Assembly: GCF_028471945.1 (NCBI RefSeq)
Contig: NZ_CP110128.1
Location: 3,584,501-3,648,500, forward strand
DNA: 64,000 nt
Direction: 5' to 3'
Source of the DNA: Pseudomonas sp. WJP1
GTDB lineage: Bacteria; Pseudomonadota; Gammaproteobacteria; Pseudomonadales; Pseudomonadaceae
In this document: positions 36,631-44,610 of the stretch, piece after piece
Position numbering within the stretch: position 1 is the stretch's first letter
Layout: each line of letters starts with the position of its first letter
Position numbers and translations under genes: made by a program
Notes under the pieces: generated by a model
What the model was told of the DNA's origin: nothing
Database searches by the model: none
What the model saw: only the letters and a program-made list of their open reading frames with translations

Positions 36631-37213
36631 ATGTGGAATTCGTTGCATAAGCTGGAACTTGCTCCTCTTCTCGGCGATCGCCAAACGCGCCAGCTTCATC
36701 GCGGCAGGCATGGAACTCGGTATCTCCCCCGCCCATGTCAGCAAACGCACCGCCGCATTGGAAGTGACCTTGAGGTGCAAGCTGTTCAACCGAACAACCC
36801 GACGAGTCTCGATTACCTCGGATGGCGAAGTGATGCTGGTCTGGGCCCAGACCATTATGGACAATGTCAACGGCATGCTAGAAACCTCGCTGGGTGACCG
36901 GGTCGAACCCAGGGGAACGTTGAGGATCAGCACCAGCCATCGCATGGGTAGATTCCATATCGCCCCGATTCTGGCGCTGCTTCGAAAGCGCTATCCGAAG
37001 ATGGAGGTCTGGCTGGAGCTCGTCGATCGTCGCATGATTGCCGTGGTGCCTCTTCGGCTGGCCTTGCACTGCGATGGCCTGACAATGCTCGAGCCACCGG
37101 TCGATATACCCGGTTTCAGCAAAATGGTGGCCTGGCATGAGCGGACACACCGTGACGCGGGTCAGGCGTGGCTACGATCACTCTTGATCGAAACTTGCCA
37201 GACGCTTGGCTGA
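36631..37213 (+). pseudogene. Decayed LysR-type regulator (frameshift and internal deletion)
   Basis: The start [10 protein letters not shown] is in one frame (from 36631) while the continuation [21 protein letters not shown] is in the next frame, so a frameshift lies near 36660. The helix-turn-helix (GISPAHVSKRTAALEVTL) and the following linker are then readable. After LELVDRR the effector domain breaks off: the text jumps to residues typical of the C-terminal end (MVAWHERTHRDAGQAWLRSLL). Only about 195 codons remain of the usual 300, so roughly 100 codons have been deleted. It is most likely a non-functional remnant. Confidence 0.7.
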
Positions 37214-37236
37214 TTGCAATGAAAGCCAGCCTCAAG

Positions 37237-37689
37237 CTATAGGGGCAGCGGTCTATCCTGCACGACCCGTTTCATCACAAGTGTCGAGGTCAGGCGTTGA
37301 ACATTAGGCAACGTCGAAAGGCTCTCATCGTAAAGCCTTTGAAAGGCCGGCAAGTCTTGGGTAATGACGTGAAGCAGGTAGTCCGGTTCGCCAAACAACC
37401 TCTGGGCATCGACCACCTGCGGGATGTCCACGAGTGCCGTCTCGAAAGCCTCGACAGCCCGCCTGTCTCCCTCGCGCAACGTGGCAAATACCATGGCGGA
37501 AAAATTCAGGCCCAATGCGCCAGGATCCAGTTGCGCTCTATAGCCAAGCAACACCCCCGACTCTTCCAGTGCCCGAACCCGACGATGGCAAGGGGAAAGA
37601 CTCAGGCCCACGCGCTCGGCGAGTTCGGTGACTGAAAGTCGACCATCCTTTTGCAGCTCAGAAAGAATCTTTCGATCAATCCTGTCCAT
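37237..37689 (-). CDS. Lrp/AsnC-family transcriptional regulator
   Basis: A 150-residue protein of normal length for the family. The N-terminal helix-turn-helix is MDRIDRKILSELQKDGRLSV...LAERVGLSLSPCHRRV; the C-terminal RAM domain (residues about 65-145) binds amino acids. It is divergent from a LysE-type exporter with 147 bp between the start codons, the usual arrangement of an Lrp-type activator and the amino acid exporter it controls. Confidence 0.9.
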   Translation of the reverse strand: MDRIDRKILSELQKDGRLSVTELAERVGLSLSPCHRRVRALEESGVLLGYRAQLDPGALGLNFSAMVFATLREGDRRAVEAFETALVDIPQVVDAQRLFGEPDYLLHVITQDLPAFQRLYDESLSTLPNVQRLTSTLVMKRVVQDRPLPL

Positions 37690-37795
37690 TTAGAAATTCC
37701 TTCTAATCGTACGCATCTGCACGACAATCTTTGGAAGTAAATTATAACAGGATTTCATTATTCTTCCTTACCCCCAAACTTCCCGGAGCACGACG

Positions 37796-37840
37796 ATGCA
37801 GAGCGCCTTTTATCAGCAGCACAAGTGGCTTACGCCATGA
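37796..37840 (+). CDS. 14-codon leader frame overlapping the LysE-type exporter start
   Basis: ATG with GGAG eight bases upstream opens a frame MQSAFYQQHKWLTP whose TGA overlaps the exporter ATG in ATGA. The arrangement would couple translation of the exporter to translation of the leader. It contains no run of one amino acid, so classical attenuation is not obvious. It may be a translation-control leader or a chance frame. Confidence 0.4.
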   Translation: MQSAFYQQHKWLTP

Positions 37841-38454
37841 CCTTGAGTGTTTTCGTTGCCTTCTGGGCGGTATCCATCCTGTTCGTCATCACACCGGGTG
37901 CCGATTGGGCCTATGCGATTTCCGCCGGGCTGAGGGGGCGAGTCGTCATCCCTGCCGTAGGCGGGTTGCTCTGCGGCCATTTGATAGCCACCGCGATTGT
38001 GGCCGCTGGTGTCGGGACGCTGGTGACCAACCACCCCTTTGCTTTATCGGTGCTCACCGTTGCGGGGGCGGGTTACCTGCTGTGGTTGGGTATTAACATG
38101 CTTGCCCGCCCCGCTACACCGCACGCTGATTGCATCCAGGCGTCGAGTTCCTGGAAACGCTGGGTGCTCAAGGGCCTTTGCGTAAGCGGGCTGAATCCGA
38201 AAGTGTTCCTGCTGTTCCTGGCACTGCTGCCTCAATTCACTGACGTGGCGGCTGCCTGGCCCGTACCGATGCAGATGATTGCGTTGGGTCTCATCCACAC
38301 CCTCAGTTGTGGCGTTATCTATCTGCTGGTTGGATTCGCCTCACAGGCTGTGCTCAAGGCTCGTCCAGCCGCGGCTCGCCTGGTAAGCCGTTTTTCCGGG
38401 ATGGCCATGATCATCATCGCGGCAATTTTGCTCAGCGAGCAGATGCTGGGTTAA
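37837..38454 (+). CDS. LysE/RhtB-family amino acid exporter
   Basis: A 205-residue inner-membrane protein with five to six predicted helices. The N-terminal motif ITPGADWAYAISAGLRGR and GLNPKVFLLFLALLPQF in the middle are hallmarks of the family. Start ATG at 37837 gives the usual family N-terminus (MTLSVFVAFWAVS); the frame is open from GTG at 37825. It probably exports an amino acid or a toxic analogue under control of the divergent Lrp-type regulator. Confidence 0.9.
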   Translation: MTLSVFVAFWAVSILFVITPGADWAYAISAGLRGRVVIPAVGGLLCGHLIATAIVAAGVGTLVTNHPFALSVLTVAGAGYLLWLGINMLARPATPHADCIQASSSWKRWVLKGLCVSGLNPKVFLLFLALLPQFTDVAAAWPVPMQMIALGLIHTLSCGVIYLLVGFASQAVLKARPAAARLVSRFSGMAMIIIAAILLSEQMLG

Positions 38455-38596
38455 TTCACTTTTTCAGCGAGGCGATAGCCATGAGGCTGGATCGTCGCAA
38501 AGTTCTTTGCCACGATCCAGCCTATGAAAGTGTCCATGAACATCAATCCAGTGACGGCTGCTTGGCTGGCATGGTTGTGCAAGATGAGGATCATCA

Positions 38597-39388
38597 ATGC
38601 AGGTTTCCATCACCCATGAAGATCATTGGGTTAACACACCGTATGGGCAGGTGTTCGCACGCTGCTGGTATCCGGGCAATCACGGGTTGGCCGAGCCTAC
38701 AGCCCCCATCATTTTGTTCCATGACTCTCTCGGATGCGTGGAGCTATGGCGGGACTTCCCTTCCCTGCTCGCTAAGGCAACCAACAGGCAAGTCGTGGCT
38801 TACGACCGCTTAGGATTTGGTCGTTCAGACCCTCATCCCGGCGATTGGTCCAATGACTTCATTCGCGAGGAAGCACAGCGTTACTTCCCATTCGTGCGCT
38901 CAAGCCTGGGCATCGAAAGCTTTATCGCCTTCGGCCATAGCGTCGGCGGTGCCATGGCGACAAACTGCGCCGCATTGTTTCCCGAGCATTGCCTGGCCCT
39001 GGTGACCGAGTCTGCGCAAGCCTTTGTTGAAGAGCGGACAATGTGCGGTATCCGAATTGCCAAGGAACAGTTTCAACAGCCAGGACAGATCGAGCGTTTG
39101 CAGAAATACCACGGTGAAAAGGCTCAATGGGTATTGAATGCCTGGACACAGACCTGGCTTTCTCCCACCTACACAGACTGGACCGTCGAGAAGGGTCTCC
39201 CGACGATCCAGTGCCCTATGCTGGTCATCCATGGAGCAGACGATGAGTTCGGCTCGACGTTGCATCCCCACCGTTACGCCAGCCTGGCCCGCGGGAAGAT
39301 CGAGATGCTTGTCATCAGCGATTGCCAACACGTTCCCCACAGGGAAAACACGCAGAGCGTCATTGATGCGGTTTGCCGTCTGCTGTAG
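38597..39388 (+). CDS. Alpha/beta hydrolase
   Basis: A 263-residue cytosolic hydrolase. The nucleophile S115 is in FGHSVGG, the acid D215 or D216 in GADDEFG and the catalytic histidine H245 or H248 in CQHVPH. The oxyanion region is LFHDSLG and DRLGFGRSD follows, as in many esterases and C-C hydrolases. The ATG has GAGGAT about eight bases upstream. It is a single gene without an obvious partner; the next gene, a salicylate hydroxylase-like enzyme, is convergent. Release of salicylate from an ester is possible but not shown. Confidence 0.82.
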   Translation: MQVSITHEDHWVNTPYGQVFARCWYPGNHGLAEPTAPIILFHDSLGCVELWRDFPSLLAKATNRQVVAYDRLGFGRSDPHPGDWSNDFIREEAQRYFPFVRSSLGIESFIAFGHSVGGAMATNCAALFPEHCLALVTESAQAFVEERTMCGIRIAKEQFQQPGQIERLQKYHGEKAQWVLNAWTQTWLSPTYTDWTVEKGLPTIQCPMLVIHGADDEFGSTLHPHRYASLARGKIEMLVISDCQHVPHRENTQSVIDAVCRLL

Positions 39389-39430
39389 ATCGGCGATCTC
39401 AATCCAGTGTAGCCACAGGCCAGGTAAGTA

Positions 39431-40714
39431 CTAAGCGAGCTCCTTCCAGCCCAATTGCTCACGCGCCTGTTGCAGGTCCGATTGCAGATCGTGATTCCAC
39501 AGCCAGTCGAAACGCTCGGCGAGGGTTTTGCCCAACATCTGCTCGTTATCGGCTACTGCCGGATCACGCAGTTCGTAAAGCTCGCCCGCTTCCCAGGACG
39601 TGCGTTGCACACGACAGGCACGGGGGCGACGAATAGCGTCATAAACCTCAAGCACAGCTTGCGGCCGGCTCACCAAAACCTGTGGATCGGCCAGCAGTCG
39701 TGCCAACAGCCAGGCATCTTCGAGCCCCTGCCCTGCGCCAGCGCCCTGGTGCGGCAACATGGCGTGAGCCGCGTCGCCAATCAGCCCCACACGCCCGTGT
39801 ACGTAGCCCGCCAGCTCATCGAGTTCGTGCAGGGCCCAAAACGTCGGCTGCGCAATGCACTCGAGCAGCACCCGCGCCGCATCGCCCCAGCCGTCGAAAG
39901 CGGCAAGCATTTCTGCCTGGCTGGCATTGCGAACCCATGGGGAATCGCTTGGCCAGGACGGCTCCGGTCGACTGCGATCGGAGGTGAACGCCACCACGTT
40001 GATAAGCCGCCCTTGTTTGACCGGAAACGTGAGGATATGCGCGTCGAGCCCGAGGTACATCTGCGGGACGTCGACCAGGTGCTCGTCGACCCCGCGAGCA
40101 CGGTAAGCGGCGCGCAACTGTTGACTGTCGATCATCCCGCGGTAGGCGCAAGTGCCACTAAAGCGCGGTGCCGCAAGGGGCTGGCCGAGGCCTTGAAGCA
40201 CATGATCACGAATCGACGACTTGATTCCGTCAGCAGCAATCAGCAGATCACAGCGGTGCTCGCTGCCATCGGAAAAAAGCACGTGGGCTTGTTCGGTTTC
40301 CTGCTCCACGCTCACTGCCCGTTTGCCAAACCGGGCAACCCCCTCTGGCAGCTGGCTGGCCAGGGCGTCGAGAAAATCAGCGCGGTGCACTGACGACTGC
40401 CCGACACCTTCGGCCAGGCTCGCGCCCAGATAACCGGCATCCCCGCCACGACGCCATTCGAACCAGATGTCCTGCCAGGGATCCAGCGTGCGATCAGCGA
40501 TCTGCTGATAAGGTTCGGCAATGCCCAGGCCGGCGATGGCACGCACGGCGTTGGCGCCGAAGGAGACACCGGCACCTACTTCACCAAAGGCCGGGGCCGC
40601 TTCGAACAACTGGACACTGAGATGGGCATGGCGGCACAGATCGAGAGCCAACGCCACGCCGGCGATGCCGCCGCCGACAATACCGATGTGCAAGACAGAT
40701 TGAGATGAATGCAT
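39431..40714 (-). CDS. FAD-dependent aromatic hydroxylase, salicylate 1-monooxygenase-like (NahG-like)
   Basis: A 427-residue class A flavoprotein monooxygenase. The FAD motif GIVGGGIAG lies at about 11-19, the DG motif is in LLIAADGIKSSIR, and the second FAD motif is GDAAHAMLPHQGAGAGQGLEDA. FSGTCAYRGM resembles salicylate hydroxylases. The reaction would be decarboxylating hydroxylation of salicylate or a relative to a catechol, using NAD(P)H and oxygen. The aromatic-acid transporter upstream and a NahR-like regulator support this. No catechol dioxygenase is in the window, so ring cleavage must occur from another locus. Confidence 0.82.
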   Translation of the reverse strand: MHSSQSVLHIGIVGGGIAGVALALDLCRHAHLSVQLFEAAPAFGEVGAGVSFGANAVRAIAGLGIAEPYQQIADRTLDPWQDIWFEWRRGGDAGYLGASLAEGVGQSSVHRADFLDALASQLPEGVARFGKRAVSVEQETEQAHVLFSDGSEHRCDLLIAADGIKSSIRDHVLQGLGQPLAAPRFSGTCAYRGMIDSQQLRAAYRARGVDEHLVDVPQMYLGLDAHILTFPVKQGRLINVVAFTSDRSRPEPSWPSDSPWVRNASQAEMLAAFDGWGDAARVLLECIAQPTFWALHELDELAGYVHGRVGLIGDAAHAMLPHQGAGAGQGLEDAWLLARLLADPQVLVSRPQAVLEVYDAIRRPRACRVQRTSWEAGELYELRDPAVADNEQMLGKTLAERFDWLWNHDLQSDLQQAREQLGWKELA

Positions 40715-40822
40715 GGCAAGTTACCCGTGAGGCTGATTGTTATTGGAGTCACTCAATCATCGTGCGCAGAGTGCTATTGATAAATACCGCCACTTCAATA
40801 CTTGGCATCATCAATGTGAATA

Positions 40823-42184
40823 TTACTGGGCAACGGTTTGCCTGGACGGAGTGTCTTGGCGCCCCGTGGCGTTCTCCATCACAAAGACCAGGATCGCGAT
40901 GGCACCGATCAATCCCGGTAGCGCAAAGATCAGGAAACTCGCTTGCAGCGGCAGTGAAGAGGCATGCAGTACTCCGCCCAGTAGAGGGCCGATAATGGCG
41001 CCGGTTCGCCCCACGCCCATCGCCCAACCGAGTCCGGTTGCGCGAATCTGCGGCGGGTAATACTGCACGGTACAAGCGTTGGCCAGGATTTGCGTACCGA
41101 TGGTGCATGCGCCCGCTATGGCGATCAGTAGATAGAGCACAGGCAAAGGCGCTTTAAGCGCCAGCAGGCTCAATGCCAACGCCCCGCATCCGAAGAAGAC
41201 GAATAAAACCTTGGCGATGCCGACTCGATCACCCAGCCAGCCACCCGCTACCGCTCCAATAATCGCACCGAGGTTCAGCGCCACCAGAAACGCCAGACTC
41301 GAGTTCAAGCCGTACCCGGCAGCACTCATGAGTTTTGGCAACCAGGAGGTCAATGCATAGACCATCAGCAGGCAACAGAAAAACGCCAGCCACAGCATGA
41401 AGGTGCTCAGCTTGCGACCCTCGCGGAACAACTGCGTAATCGACACGTTGGTGCCTTTGGCGACCATGCGGTTCAACTGATCGACTGCGCTCGGCACATA
41501 GCTGGGTTCAGCCTGCATCAACAAGACTTGAGCCCTGGACGTCTGCCCGGTACGCAGCAGGAATTCCATCGACTCGGGTAGCTGTCGTATCAAAAAGGGC
41601 AAGGCCAACAGCGGAATCAAGGCGACATAGAACACTGCCTGCCATCCCCAGAGCGGAATAAACGCCATGCCCAGGCCGGCGGACAACATGCCCCCTAGCG
41701 AATAGCCACTGAACATGAGGGCGACCAAGGTACTGCGGGATTTTTTCGGCGCGTACTCGTTCATCAGTGCCACCACGTTCGGCATTACGCCACCGATCCC
41801 CAGGCCGGCGATGAATCGGCATAACGCAAACGCTTCCGGGCTCTGCGCCAGGCCATTGAGCGCGGTGACACCACTGAACAGTGTTACGCAGATCATGATG
41901 GTTTTACGTCTGCCGATGCGGTCCGACAGTGAGCCGAAAAACAGCGCCCCCAGCATCATGCCTACCAGCGCACAGCTGCCCAGCGCCCCCGCCTGTATTG
42001 AACTCAATCCCCACTCGGCCATCAGCGAGGGCAACACCACGCCATAGATGACCAGGTCGTAGCCGTCGAAGATGATGATCAGTGCGCACCAGAACAGTAC
42101 GCGCGCATGGAAGGTATTGAAACGAGCCCCGTCAATCAGGGCCGATACATCGATCGTACGCATGGCATCGCTCTTTTTTGTCAT
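40823..42184 (-). CDS. MFS aromatic acid:proton symporter (AAHS family, PcaK/BenK-like)
   Basis: A 453-residue inner-membrane protein with 12 predicted helices. The AAHS signature is visible: FDGYDLVIYGVVLPSLM in helix 1 and the loop GSLSDRIGRRKTIM between helices 2 and 3. Family members import benzoate, 4-hydroxybenzoate or salicylate-like acids. The gene lies between the NahR-like regulator (divergent) and the hydroxylase (same strand, 108 bp), forming an uptake and hydroxylation unit. An ATG seven codons in is an alternative start; neither has a strong ribosome site. Confidence 0.88.
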   Translation of the reverse strand: MTKKSDAMRTIDVSALIDGARFNTFHARVLFWCALIIIFDGYDLVIYGVVLPSLMAEWGLSSIQAGALGSCALVGMMLGALFFGSLSDRIGRRKTIMICVTLFSGVTALNGLAQSPEAFALCRFIAGLGIGGVMPNVVALMNEYAPKKSRSTLVALMFSGYSLGGMLSAGLGMAFIPLWGWQAVFYVALIPLLALPFLIRQLPESMEFLLRTGQTSRAQVLLMQAEPSYVPSAVDQLNRMVAKGTNVSITQLFREGRKLSTFMLWLAFFCCLLMVYALTSWLPKLMSAAGYGLNSSLAFLVALNLGAIIGAVAGGWLGDRVGIAKVLFVFFGCGALALSLLALKAPLPVLYLLIAIAGACTIGTQILANACTVQYYPPQIRATGLGWAMGVGRTGAIIGPLLGGVLHASSLPLQASFLIFALPGLIGAIAILVFVMENATGRQDTPSRQTVAQ

Positions 42185-42242
42185 TGTTATTGAACCGCAG
42201 GTTCAGAGGCCTGCGGGATTCGCGATCATGGCCAAGGCATCC

Positions 42243-42290
42243 AGCGTGATAAATGCAGTGATCCAAATACCTGTTATTTCGAGCGTGAAT
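42243..42290. promoter_or_regulatory. NahR-type operator sites in the divergent promoter region
   Basis: AGCGTGAAT at 42282-42290 is the reverse complement of ATTCACGCT, the conserved core of NahR binding sites. A second near-copy, AGCGTGATA, is at 42243-42251. Both lie between the NahR-like gene and the transporter and point toward the minus-strand transporter-hydroxylase unit. Confidence 0.6.
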
Positions 42291-42449
42291 AAAGATCGCA
42301 GACACGTAGGGCTCTTCGCGCCCTTGCGATGGACGCGACTGTGGAGCAGTTGATAGGCTGGATTTCTTGCAGCGACCATTCAGTGCGGTGCAGACCTGAC
42401 GGCGGGCAACTCTGTCGCCCTGATATGCACCCCATCTGCTTGAGGCGTT

Positions 42450-43352
42450 ATGGAATTACGAGAGCTGGATCTCAACCTGCTGTTGGTGTTCAACCAACTG
42501 TTGATCGACCGCAGGGTCTCGACGGCAGCGGATAATCTTGAACTGACCCAGCCCGCTGTGAGCAACGCGCTGAAGCGATTGCGTACGACCTTGAACGATG
42601 AACTCTTCGTGCGCACTTACCAGGGAATGGAACCCACGCCTTATGCTTGTCAGTTGGCCGAGCCGGTAGCATTGGCCATCCAGACGCTGCGCGATGCGCT
42701 GAGTCGACAGGATACGTTTGATCCGCTCACCAGCAGTCGCAGATTCACCATGGCAATGACGGACATTGGTGAAATCTACTTCATGCCGCGGCTGATGGAT
42801 GCCTTCGCTGAACGCGCGCCAGGTTGCTCCATCAGCACACTGAACAACAACGCGGATACCCTGGCCGAAGGACTGCAAAACGGTGCGATCGACCTTGCAG
42901 TCGGGTTGCTGCCCCACCTTCAGGCGGGCTTTTTCCAGCAACGTCTCTTCCACCACCGCTACGTGTGCCTGTGTCGCAAAGGCCATCCTGCCACCCGGGA
43001 ACCGTTGACACTTGAGCGTTATTGCAGCTATCACCACGTTCGTGTGGTAGCGGCGAACACAGGGCACGGCATCGTTGATAACTTCCTCGCGCGCGCTGGC
43101 ATCGAACGAAATGTACGGTTGGAGGTTCCTCACTTCGTCGCGATAGGTCAGATACTTCAGCGCACGGACTTGCTGGCGACCGTACCCGAACGGTTCGCCA
43201 GCAGTTGCGAAGAGCCCTTCGGGCTCACGGTCATAGCGCCACCTGTGGATCTACCGACCATCGAAATCAACCTGTTCTGGCATACCCGATATAACAAGGA
43301 TCCGGCCAATCGGTGGTTGCGGCAGCTGATGTTCGAGCTGTTCTCCGATTGA
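42450..43352 (+). CDS. LysR-family regulator, NahR-like
   Basis: A 300-residue regulator matching NahR along its length: it starts MELRELDLNLLLVFNQLL, has the helix-turn-helix around STAADNLELTQPAVSNALKRL, and contains MTDIGEIYFMPRLMDAF and ANTGHGIVDNFLARAGI, all typical of NahR/NagR-type proteins. These activate salicylate or naphthalene catabolic genes with salicylate as inducer. It is divergent from the aromatic-acid transporter and salicylate hydroxylase-like genes, and NahR-type boxes lie between them. The true inducer could be another hydroxybenzoate. Confidence 0.88.
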   Translation: MELRELDLNLLLVFNQLLIDRRVSTAADNLELTQPAVSNALKRLRTTLNDELFVRTYQGMEPTPYACQLAEPVALAIQTLRDALSRQDTFDPLTSSRRFTMAMTDIGEIYFMPRLMDAFAERAPGCSISTLNNNADTLAEGLQNGAIDLAVGLLPHLQAGFFQQRLFHHRYVCLCRKGHPATREPLTLERYCSYHHVRVVAANTGHGIVDNFLARAGIERNVRLEVPHFVAIGQILQRTDLLATVPERFASSCEEPFGLTVIAPPVDLPTIEINLFWHTRYNKDPANRWLRQLMFELFSD

Positions 43353-43449
43353 AAGGGAATGTATCCATTACAATTTTTTAAATGTCATGATTTTCAGCCA
43401 TAGCATGGATCTGCCCCATTCCTGGTCCATCTACAAAGGAAAAGCCATC

Positions 43450-44067
43450 ATGCACATCGCAATCCTGACCTTTGAAGGCTACAACGAACTCGACTCACTG
43501 ATTGCCCTGGGCATTTTGAATCGAATCAAGAAGCCAGGCTGGCGTGTCTCAATTGCCAGCCCCACTGCCAAAGTTCGCTCCATGAACGGGGTTGTCATTG
43601 AATCCCACGTGTCCCTGCGAGAAGCGAGCGAGGCTGACGCTGTCATCGTTGGCAGTGGCATGCAAACCCGGGATGTGGTCGCCGATCCTGCGCTCATGGC
43701 GCAGTTGGAGCTTGATCCTGGCCGACAACTATTGGGCGCGCAATGCTCCGGGACTTTGATCCTGGCAAAACTCGGGTTGCTCAAAGACGTACCCGCTTGT
43801 ACCGATTTGACGACGAAACCCTGGGTTCAGGAAGCAGGGGGCGACGTCCTCAATCAGGCTTTTTTTGCCAATGGCAACATCGCTACCGCGGGTGGCTGCC
43901 TGGCATCCCAATACCTGGCCACCTGGATTATCGCAAGGCTCGAAGGCATCGATGCCGCGCAAAGCGCGCTCTACTACGTCGCACCGGTCGGCGAGAAGGA
44001 AAACTACGTTTCCCGTGCCATGCGCAATATCACGCCTTATCTGCACTCTGAAAAAATCGCCGTCTAA
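43450..44067 (+). CDS. DJ-1/PfpI-family protein
   Basis: A 205-residue class I glutamine-amidotransferase-fold protein. The nucleophile elbow is GAQCSGTL with C99, and the N-terminal acid E15 is in EGYNELDS as in other DJ-1/PfpI members such as isonitrile hydratase. ATG at 43450 has AAAGGA upstream; a longer frame from 43387 lacks a good site. It follows the NahR-like gene on the same strand by about 100 bp but no functional link is evident. Possible roles include isonitrile hydration or glyoxal-type detoxification. Confidence 0.8.
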   Translation: MHIAILTFEGYNELDSLIALGILNRIKKPGWRVSIASPTAKVRSMNGVVIESHVSLREASEADAVIVGSGMQTRDVVADPALMAQLELDPGRQLLGAQCSGTLILAKLGLLKDVPACTDLTTKPWVQEAGGDVLNQAFFANGNIATAGGCLASQYLATWIIARLEGIDAAQSALYYVAPVGEKENYVSRAMRNITPYLHSEKIAV

Positions 44068-44125
44068 CCCAGACGTATCTCAGCGTAATCCTTTTCAGTT
44101 TAGTGTTGGGGGGCTGTCCGCGATT

Positions 44126-44245
44126 CCCTGTAGGAGCGAGCATGCTCGCGAAAAACGTCCGGACAACGCGATCATCCAGACAGGGCGCGTAATCGTTGAC
44201 GTCCATCGTCGGAACGCCGCCCGGAGCATGCTCGCTCCTACAGGG
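44126..44245. repeat. REPIN (paired REP elements), copy 1
   Basis: CCTGTAGGAGCGAGCATGCT at the left end and the inverted AGCATGCTCGCTCCTACAGG at the right end frame about 75 bp of spacer. This is the typical Pseudomonas REP doublet. The spacer (with GACGTCCATCG-type text) is nearly the reverse complement of that in the copy at 50.1 kb. Confidence 0.9.
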
Positions 44246-44407
44246 AAACGTGTTCATTTGATATCAGGTCGGCCATAAGGCCGCCTCGCTTTGGCGTTAG
44301 ATTTGGGCGCCCCGTTAAACCACGATGGCCGAACGCAGGCCCAGCGCGGCGACCCACGGAGCAATGCCTTCGTTACGGCATGCCGAGCCTAGGCGGGGCA
44401 CCGAGTA
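44246..44407. repeat. REPIN-associated intergenic repeat, shortened copy
   Basis: This stretch (from ATCAGGTCGGCCATAAGGCC to GGCACCGAGT) is repeated in inverted orientation at about 49855-50060 and in direct orientation at 50195-50405. The copy here lacks the segment containing AAACCGGC/GCCGGTTT found in the others. The remaining 200 bp up to the WS/DGAT gene shows nothing recognisable besides that gene's ribosome site. Confidence 0.7.
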
Positions 44408-44610
44408 CGGTCTAAACCTCACTCATATACCTTCACTTGTGCCATGAGCGCCCCCACAGCAGACGTTGATCCCTGCCAACTAGGGAGGTGTGTGCCAATG
44501 GGCTCGCGCGCAACCATGACGGCAATGCGTGAGGCGGTCAGTTGCCAAGATAAACAGGCTGCTCACCGAACGTGTTGATTTGGTCATCATGCTATTGGAG
44601 GGAACAAGCC

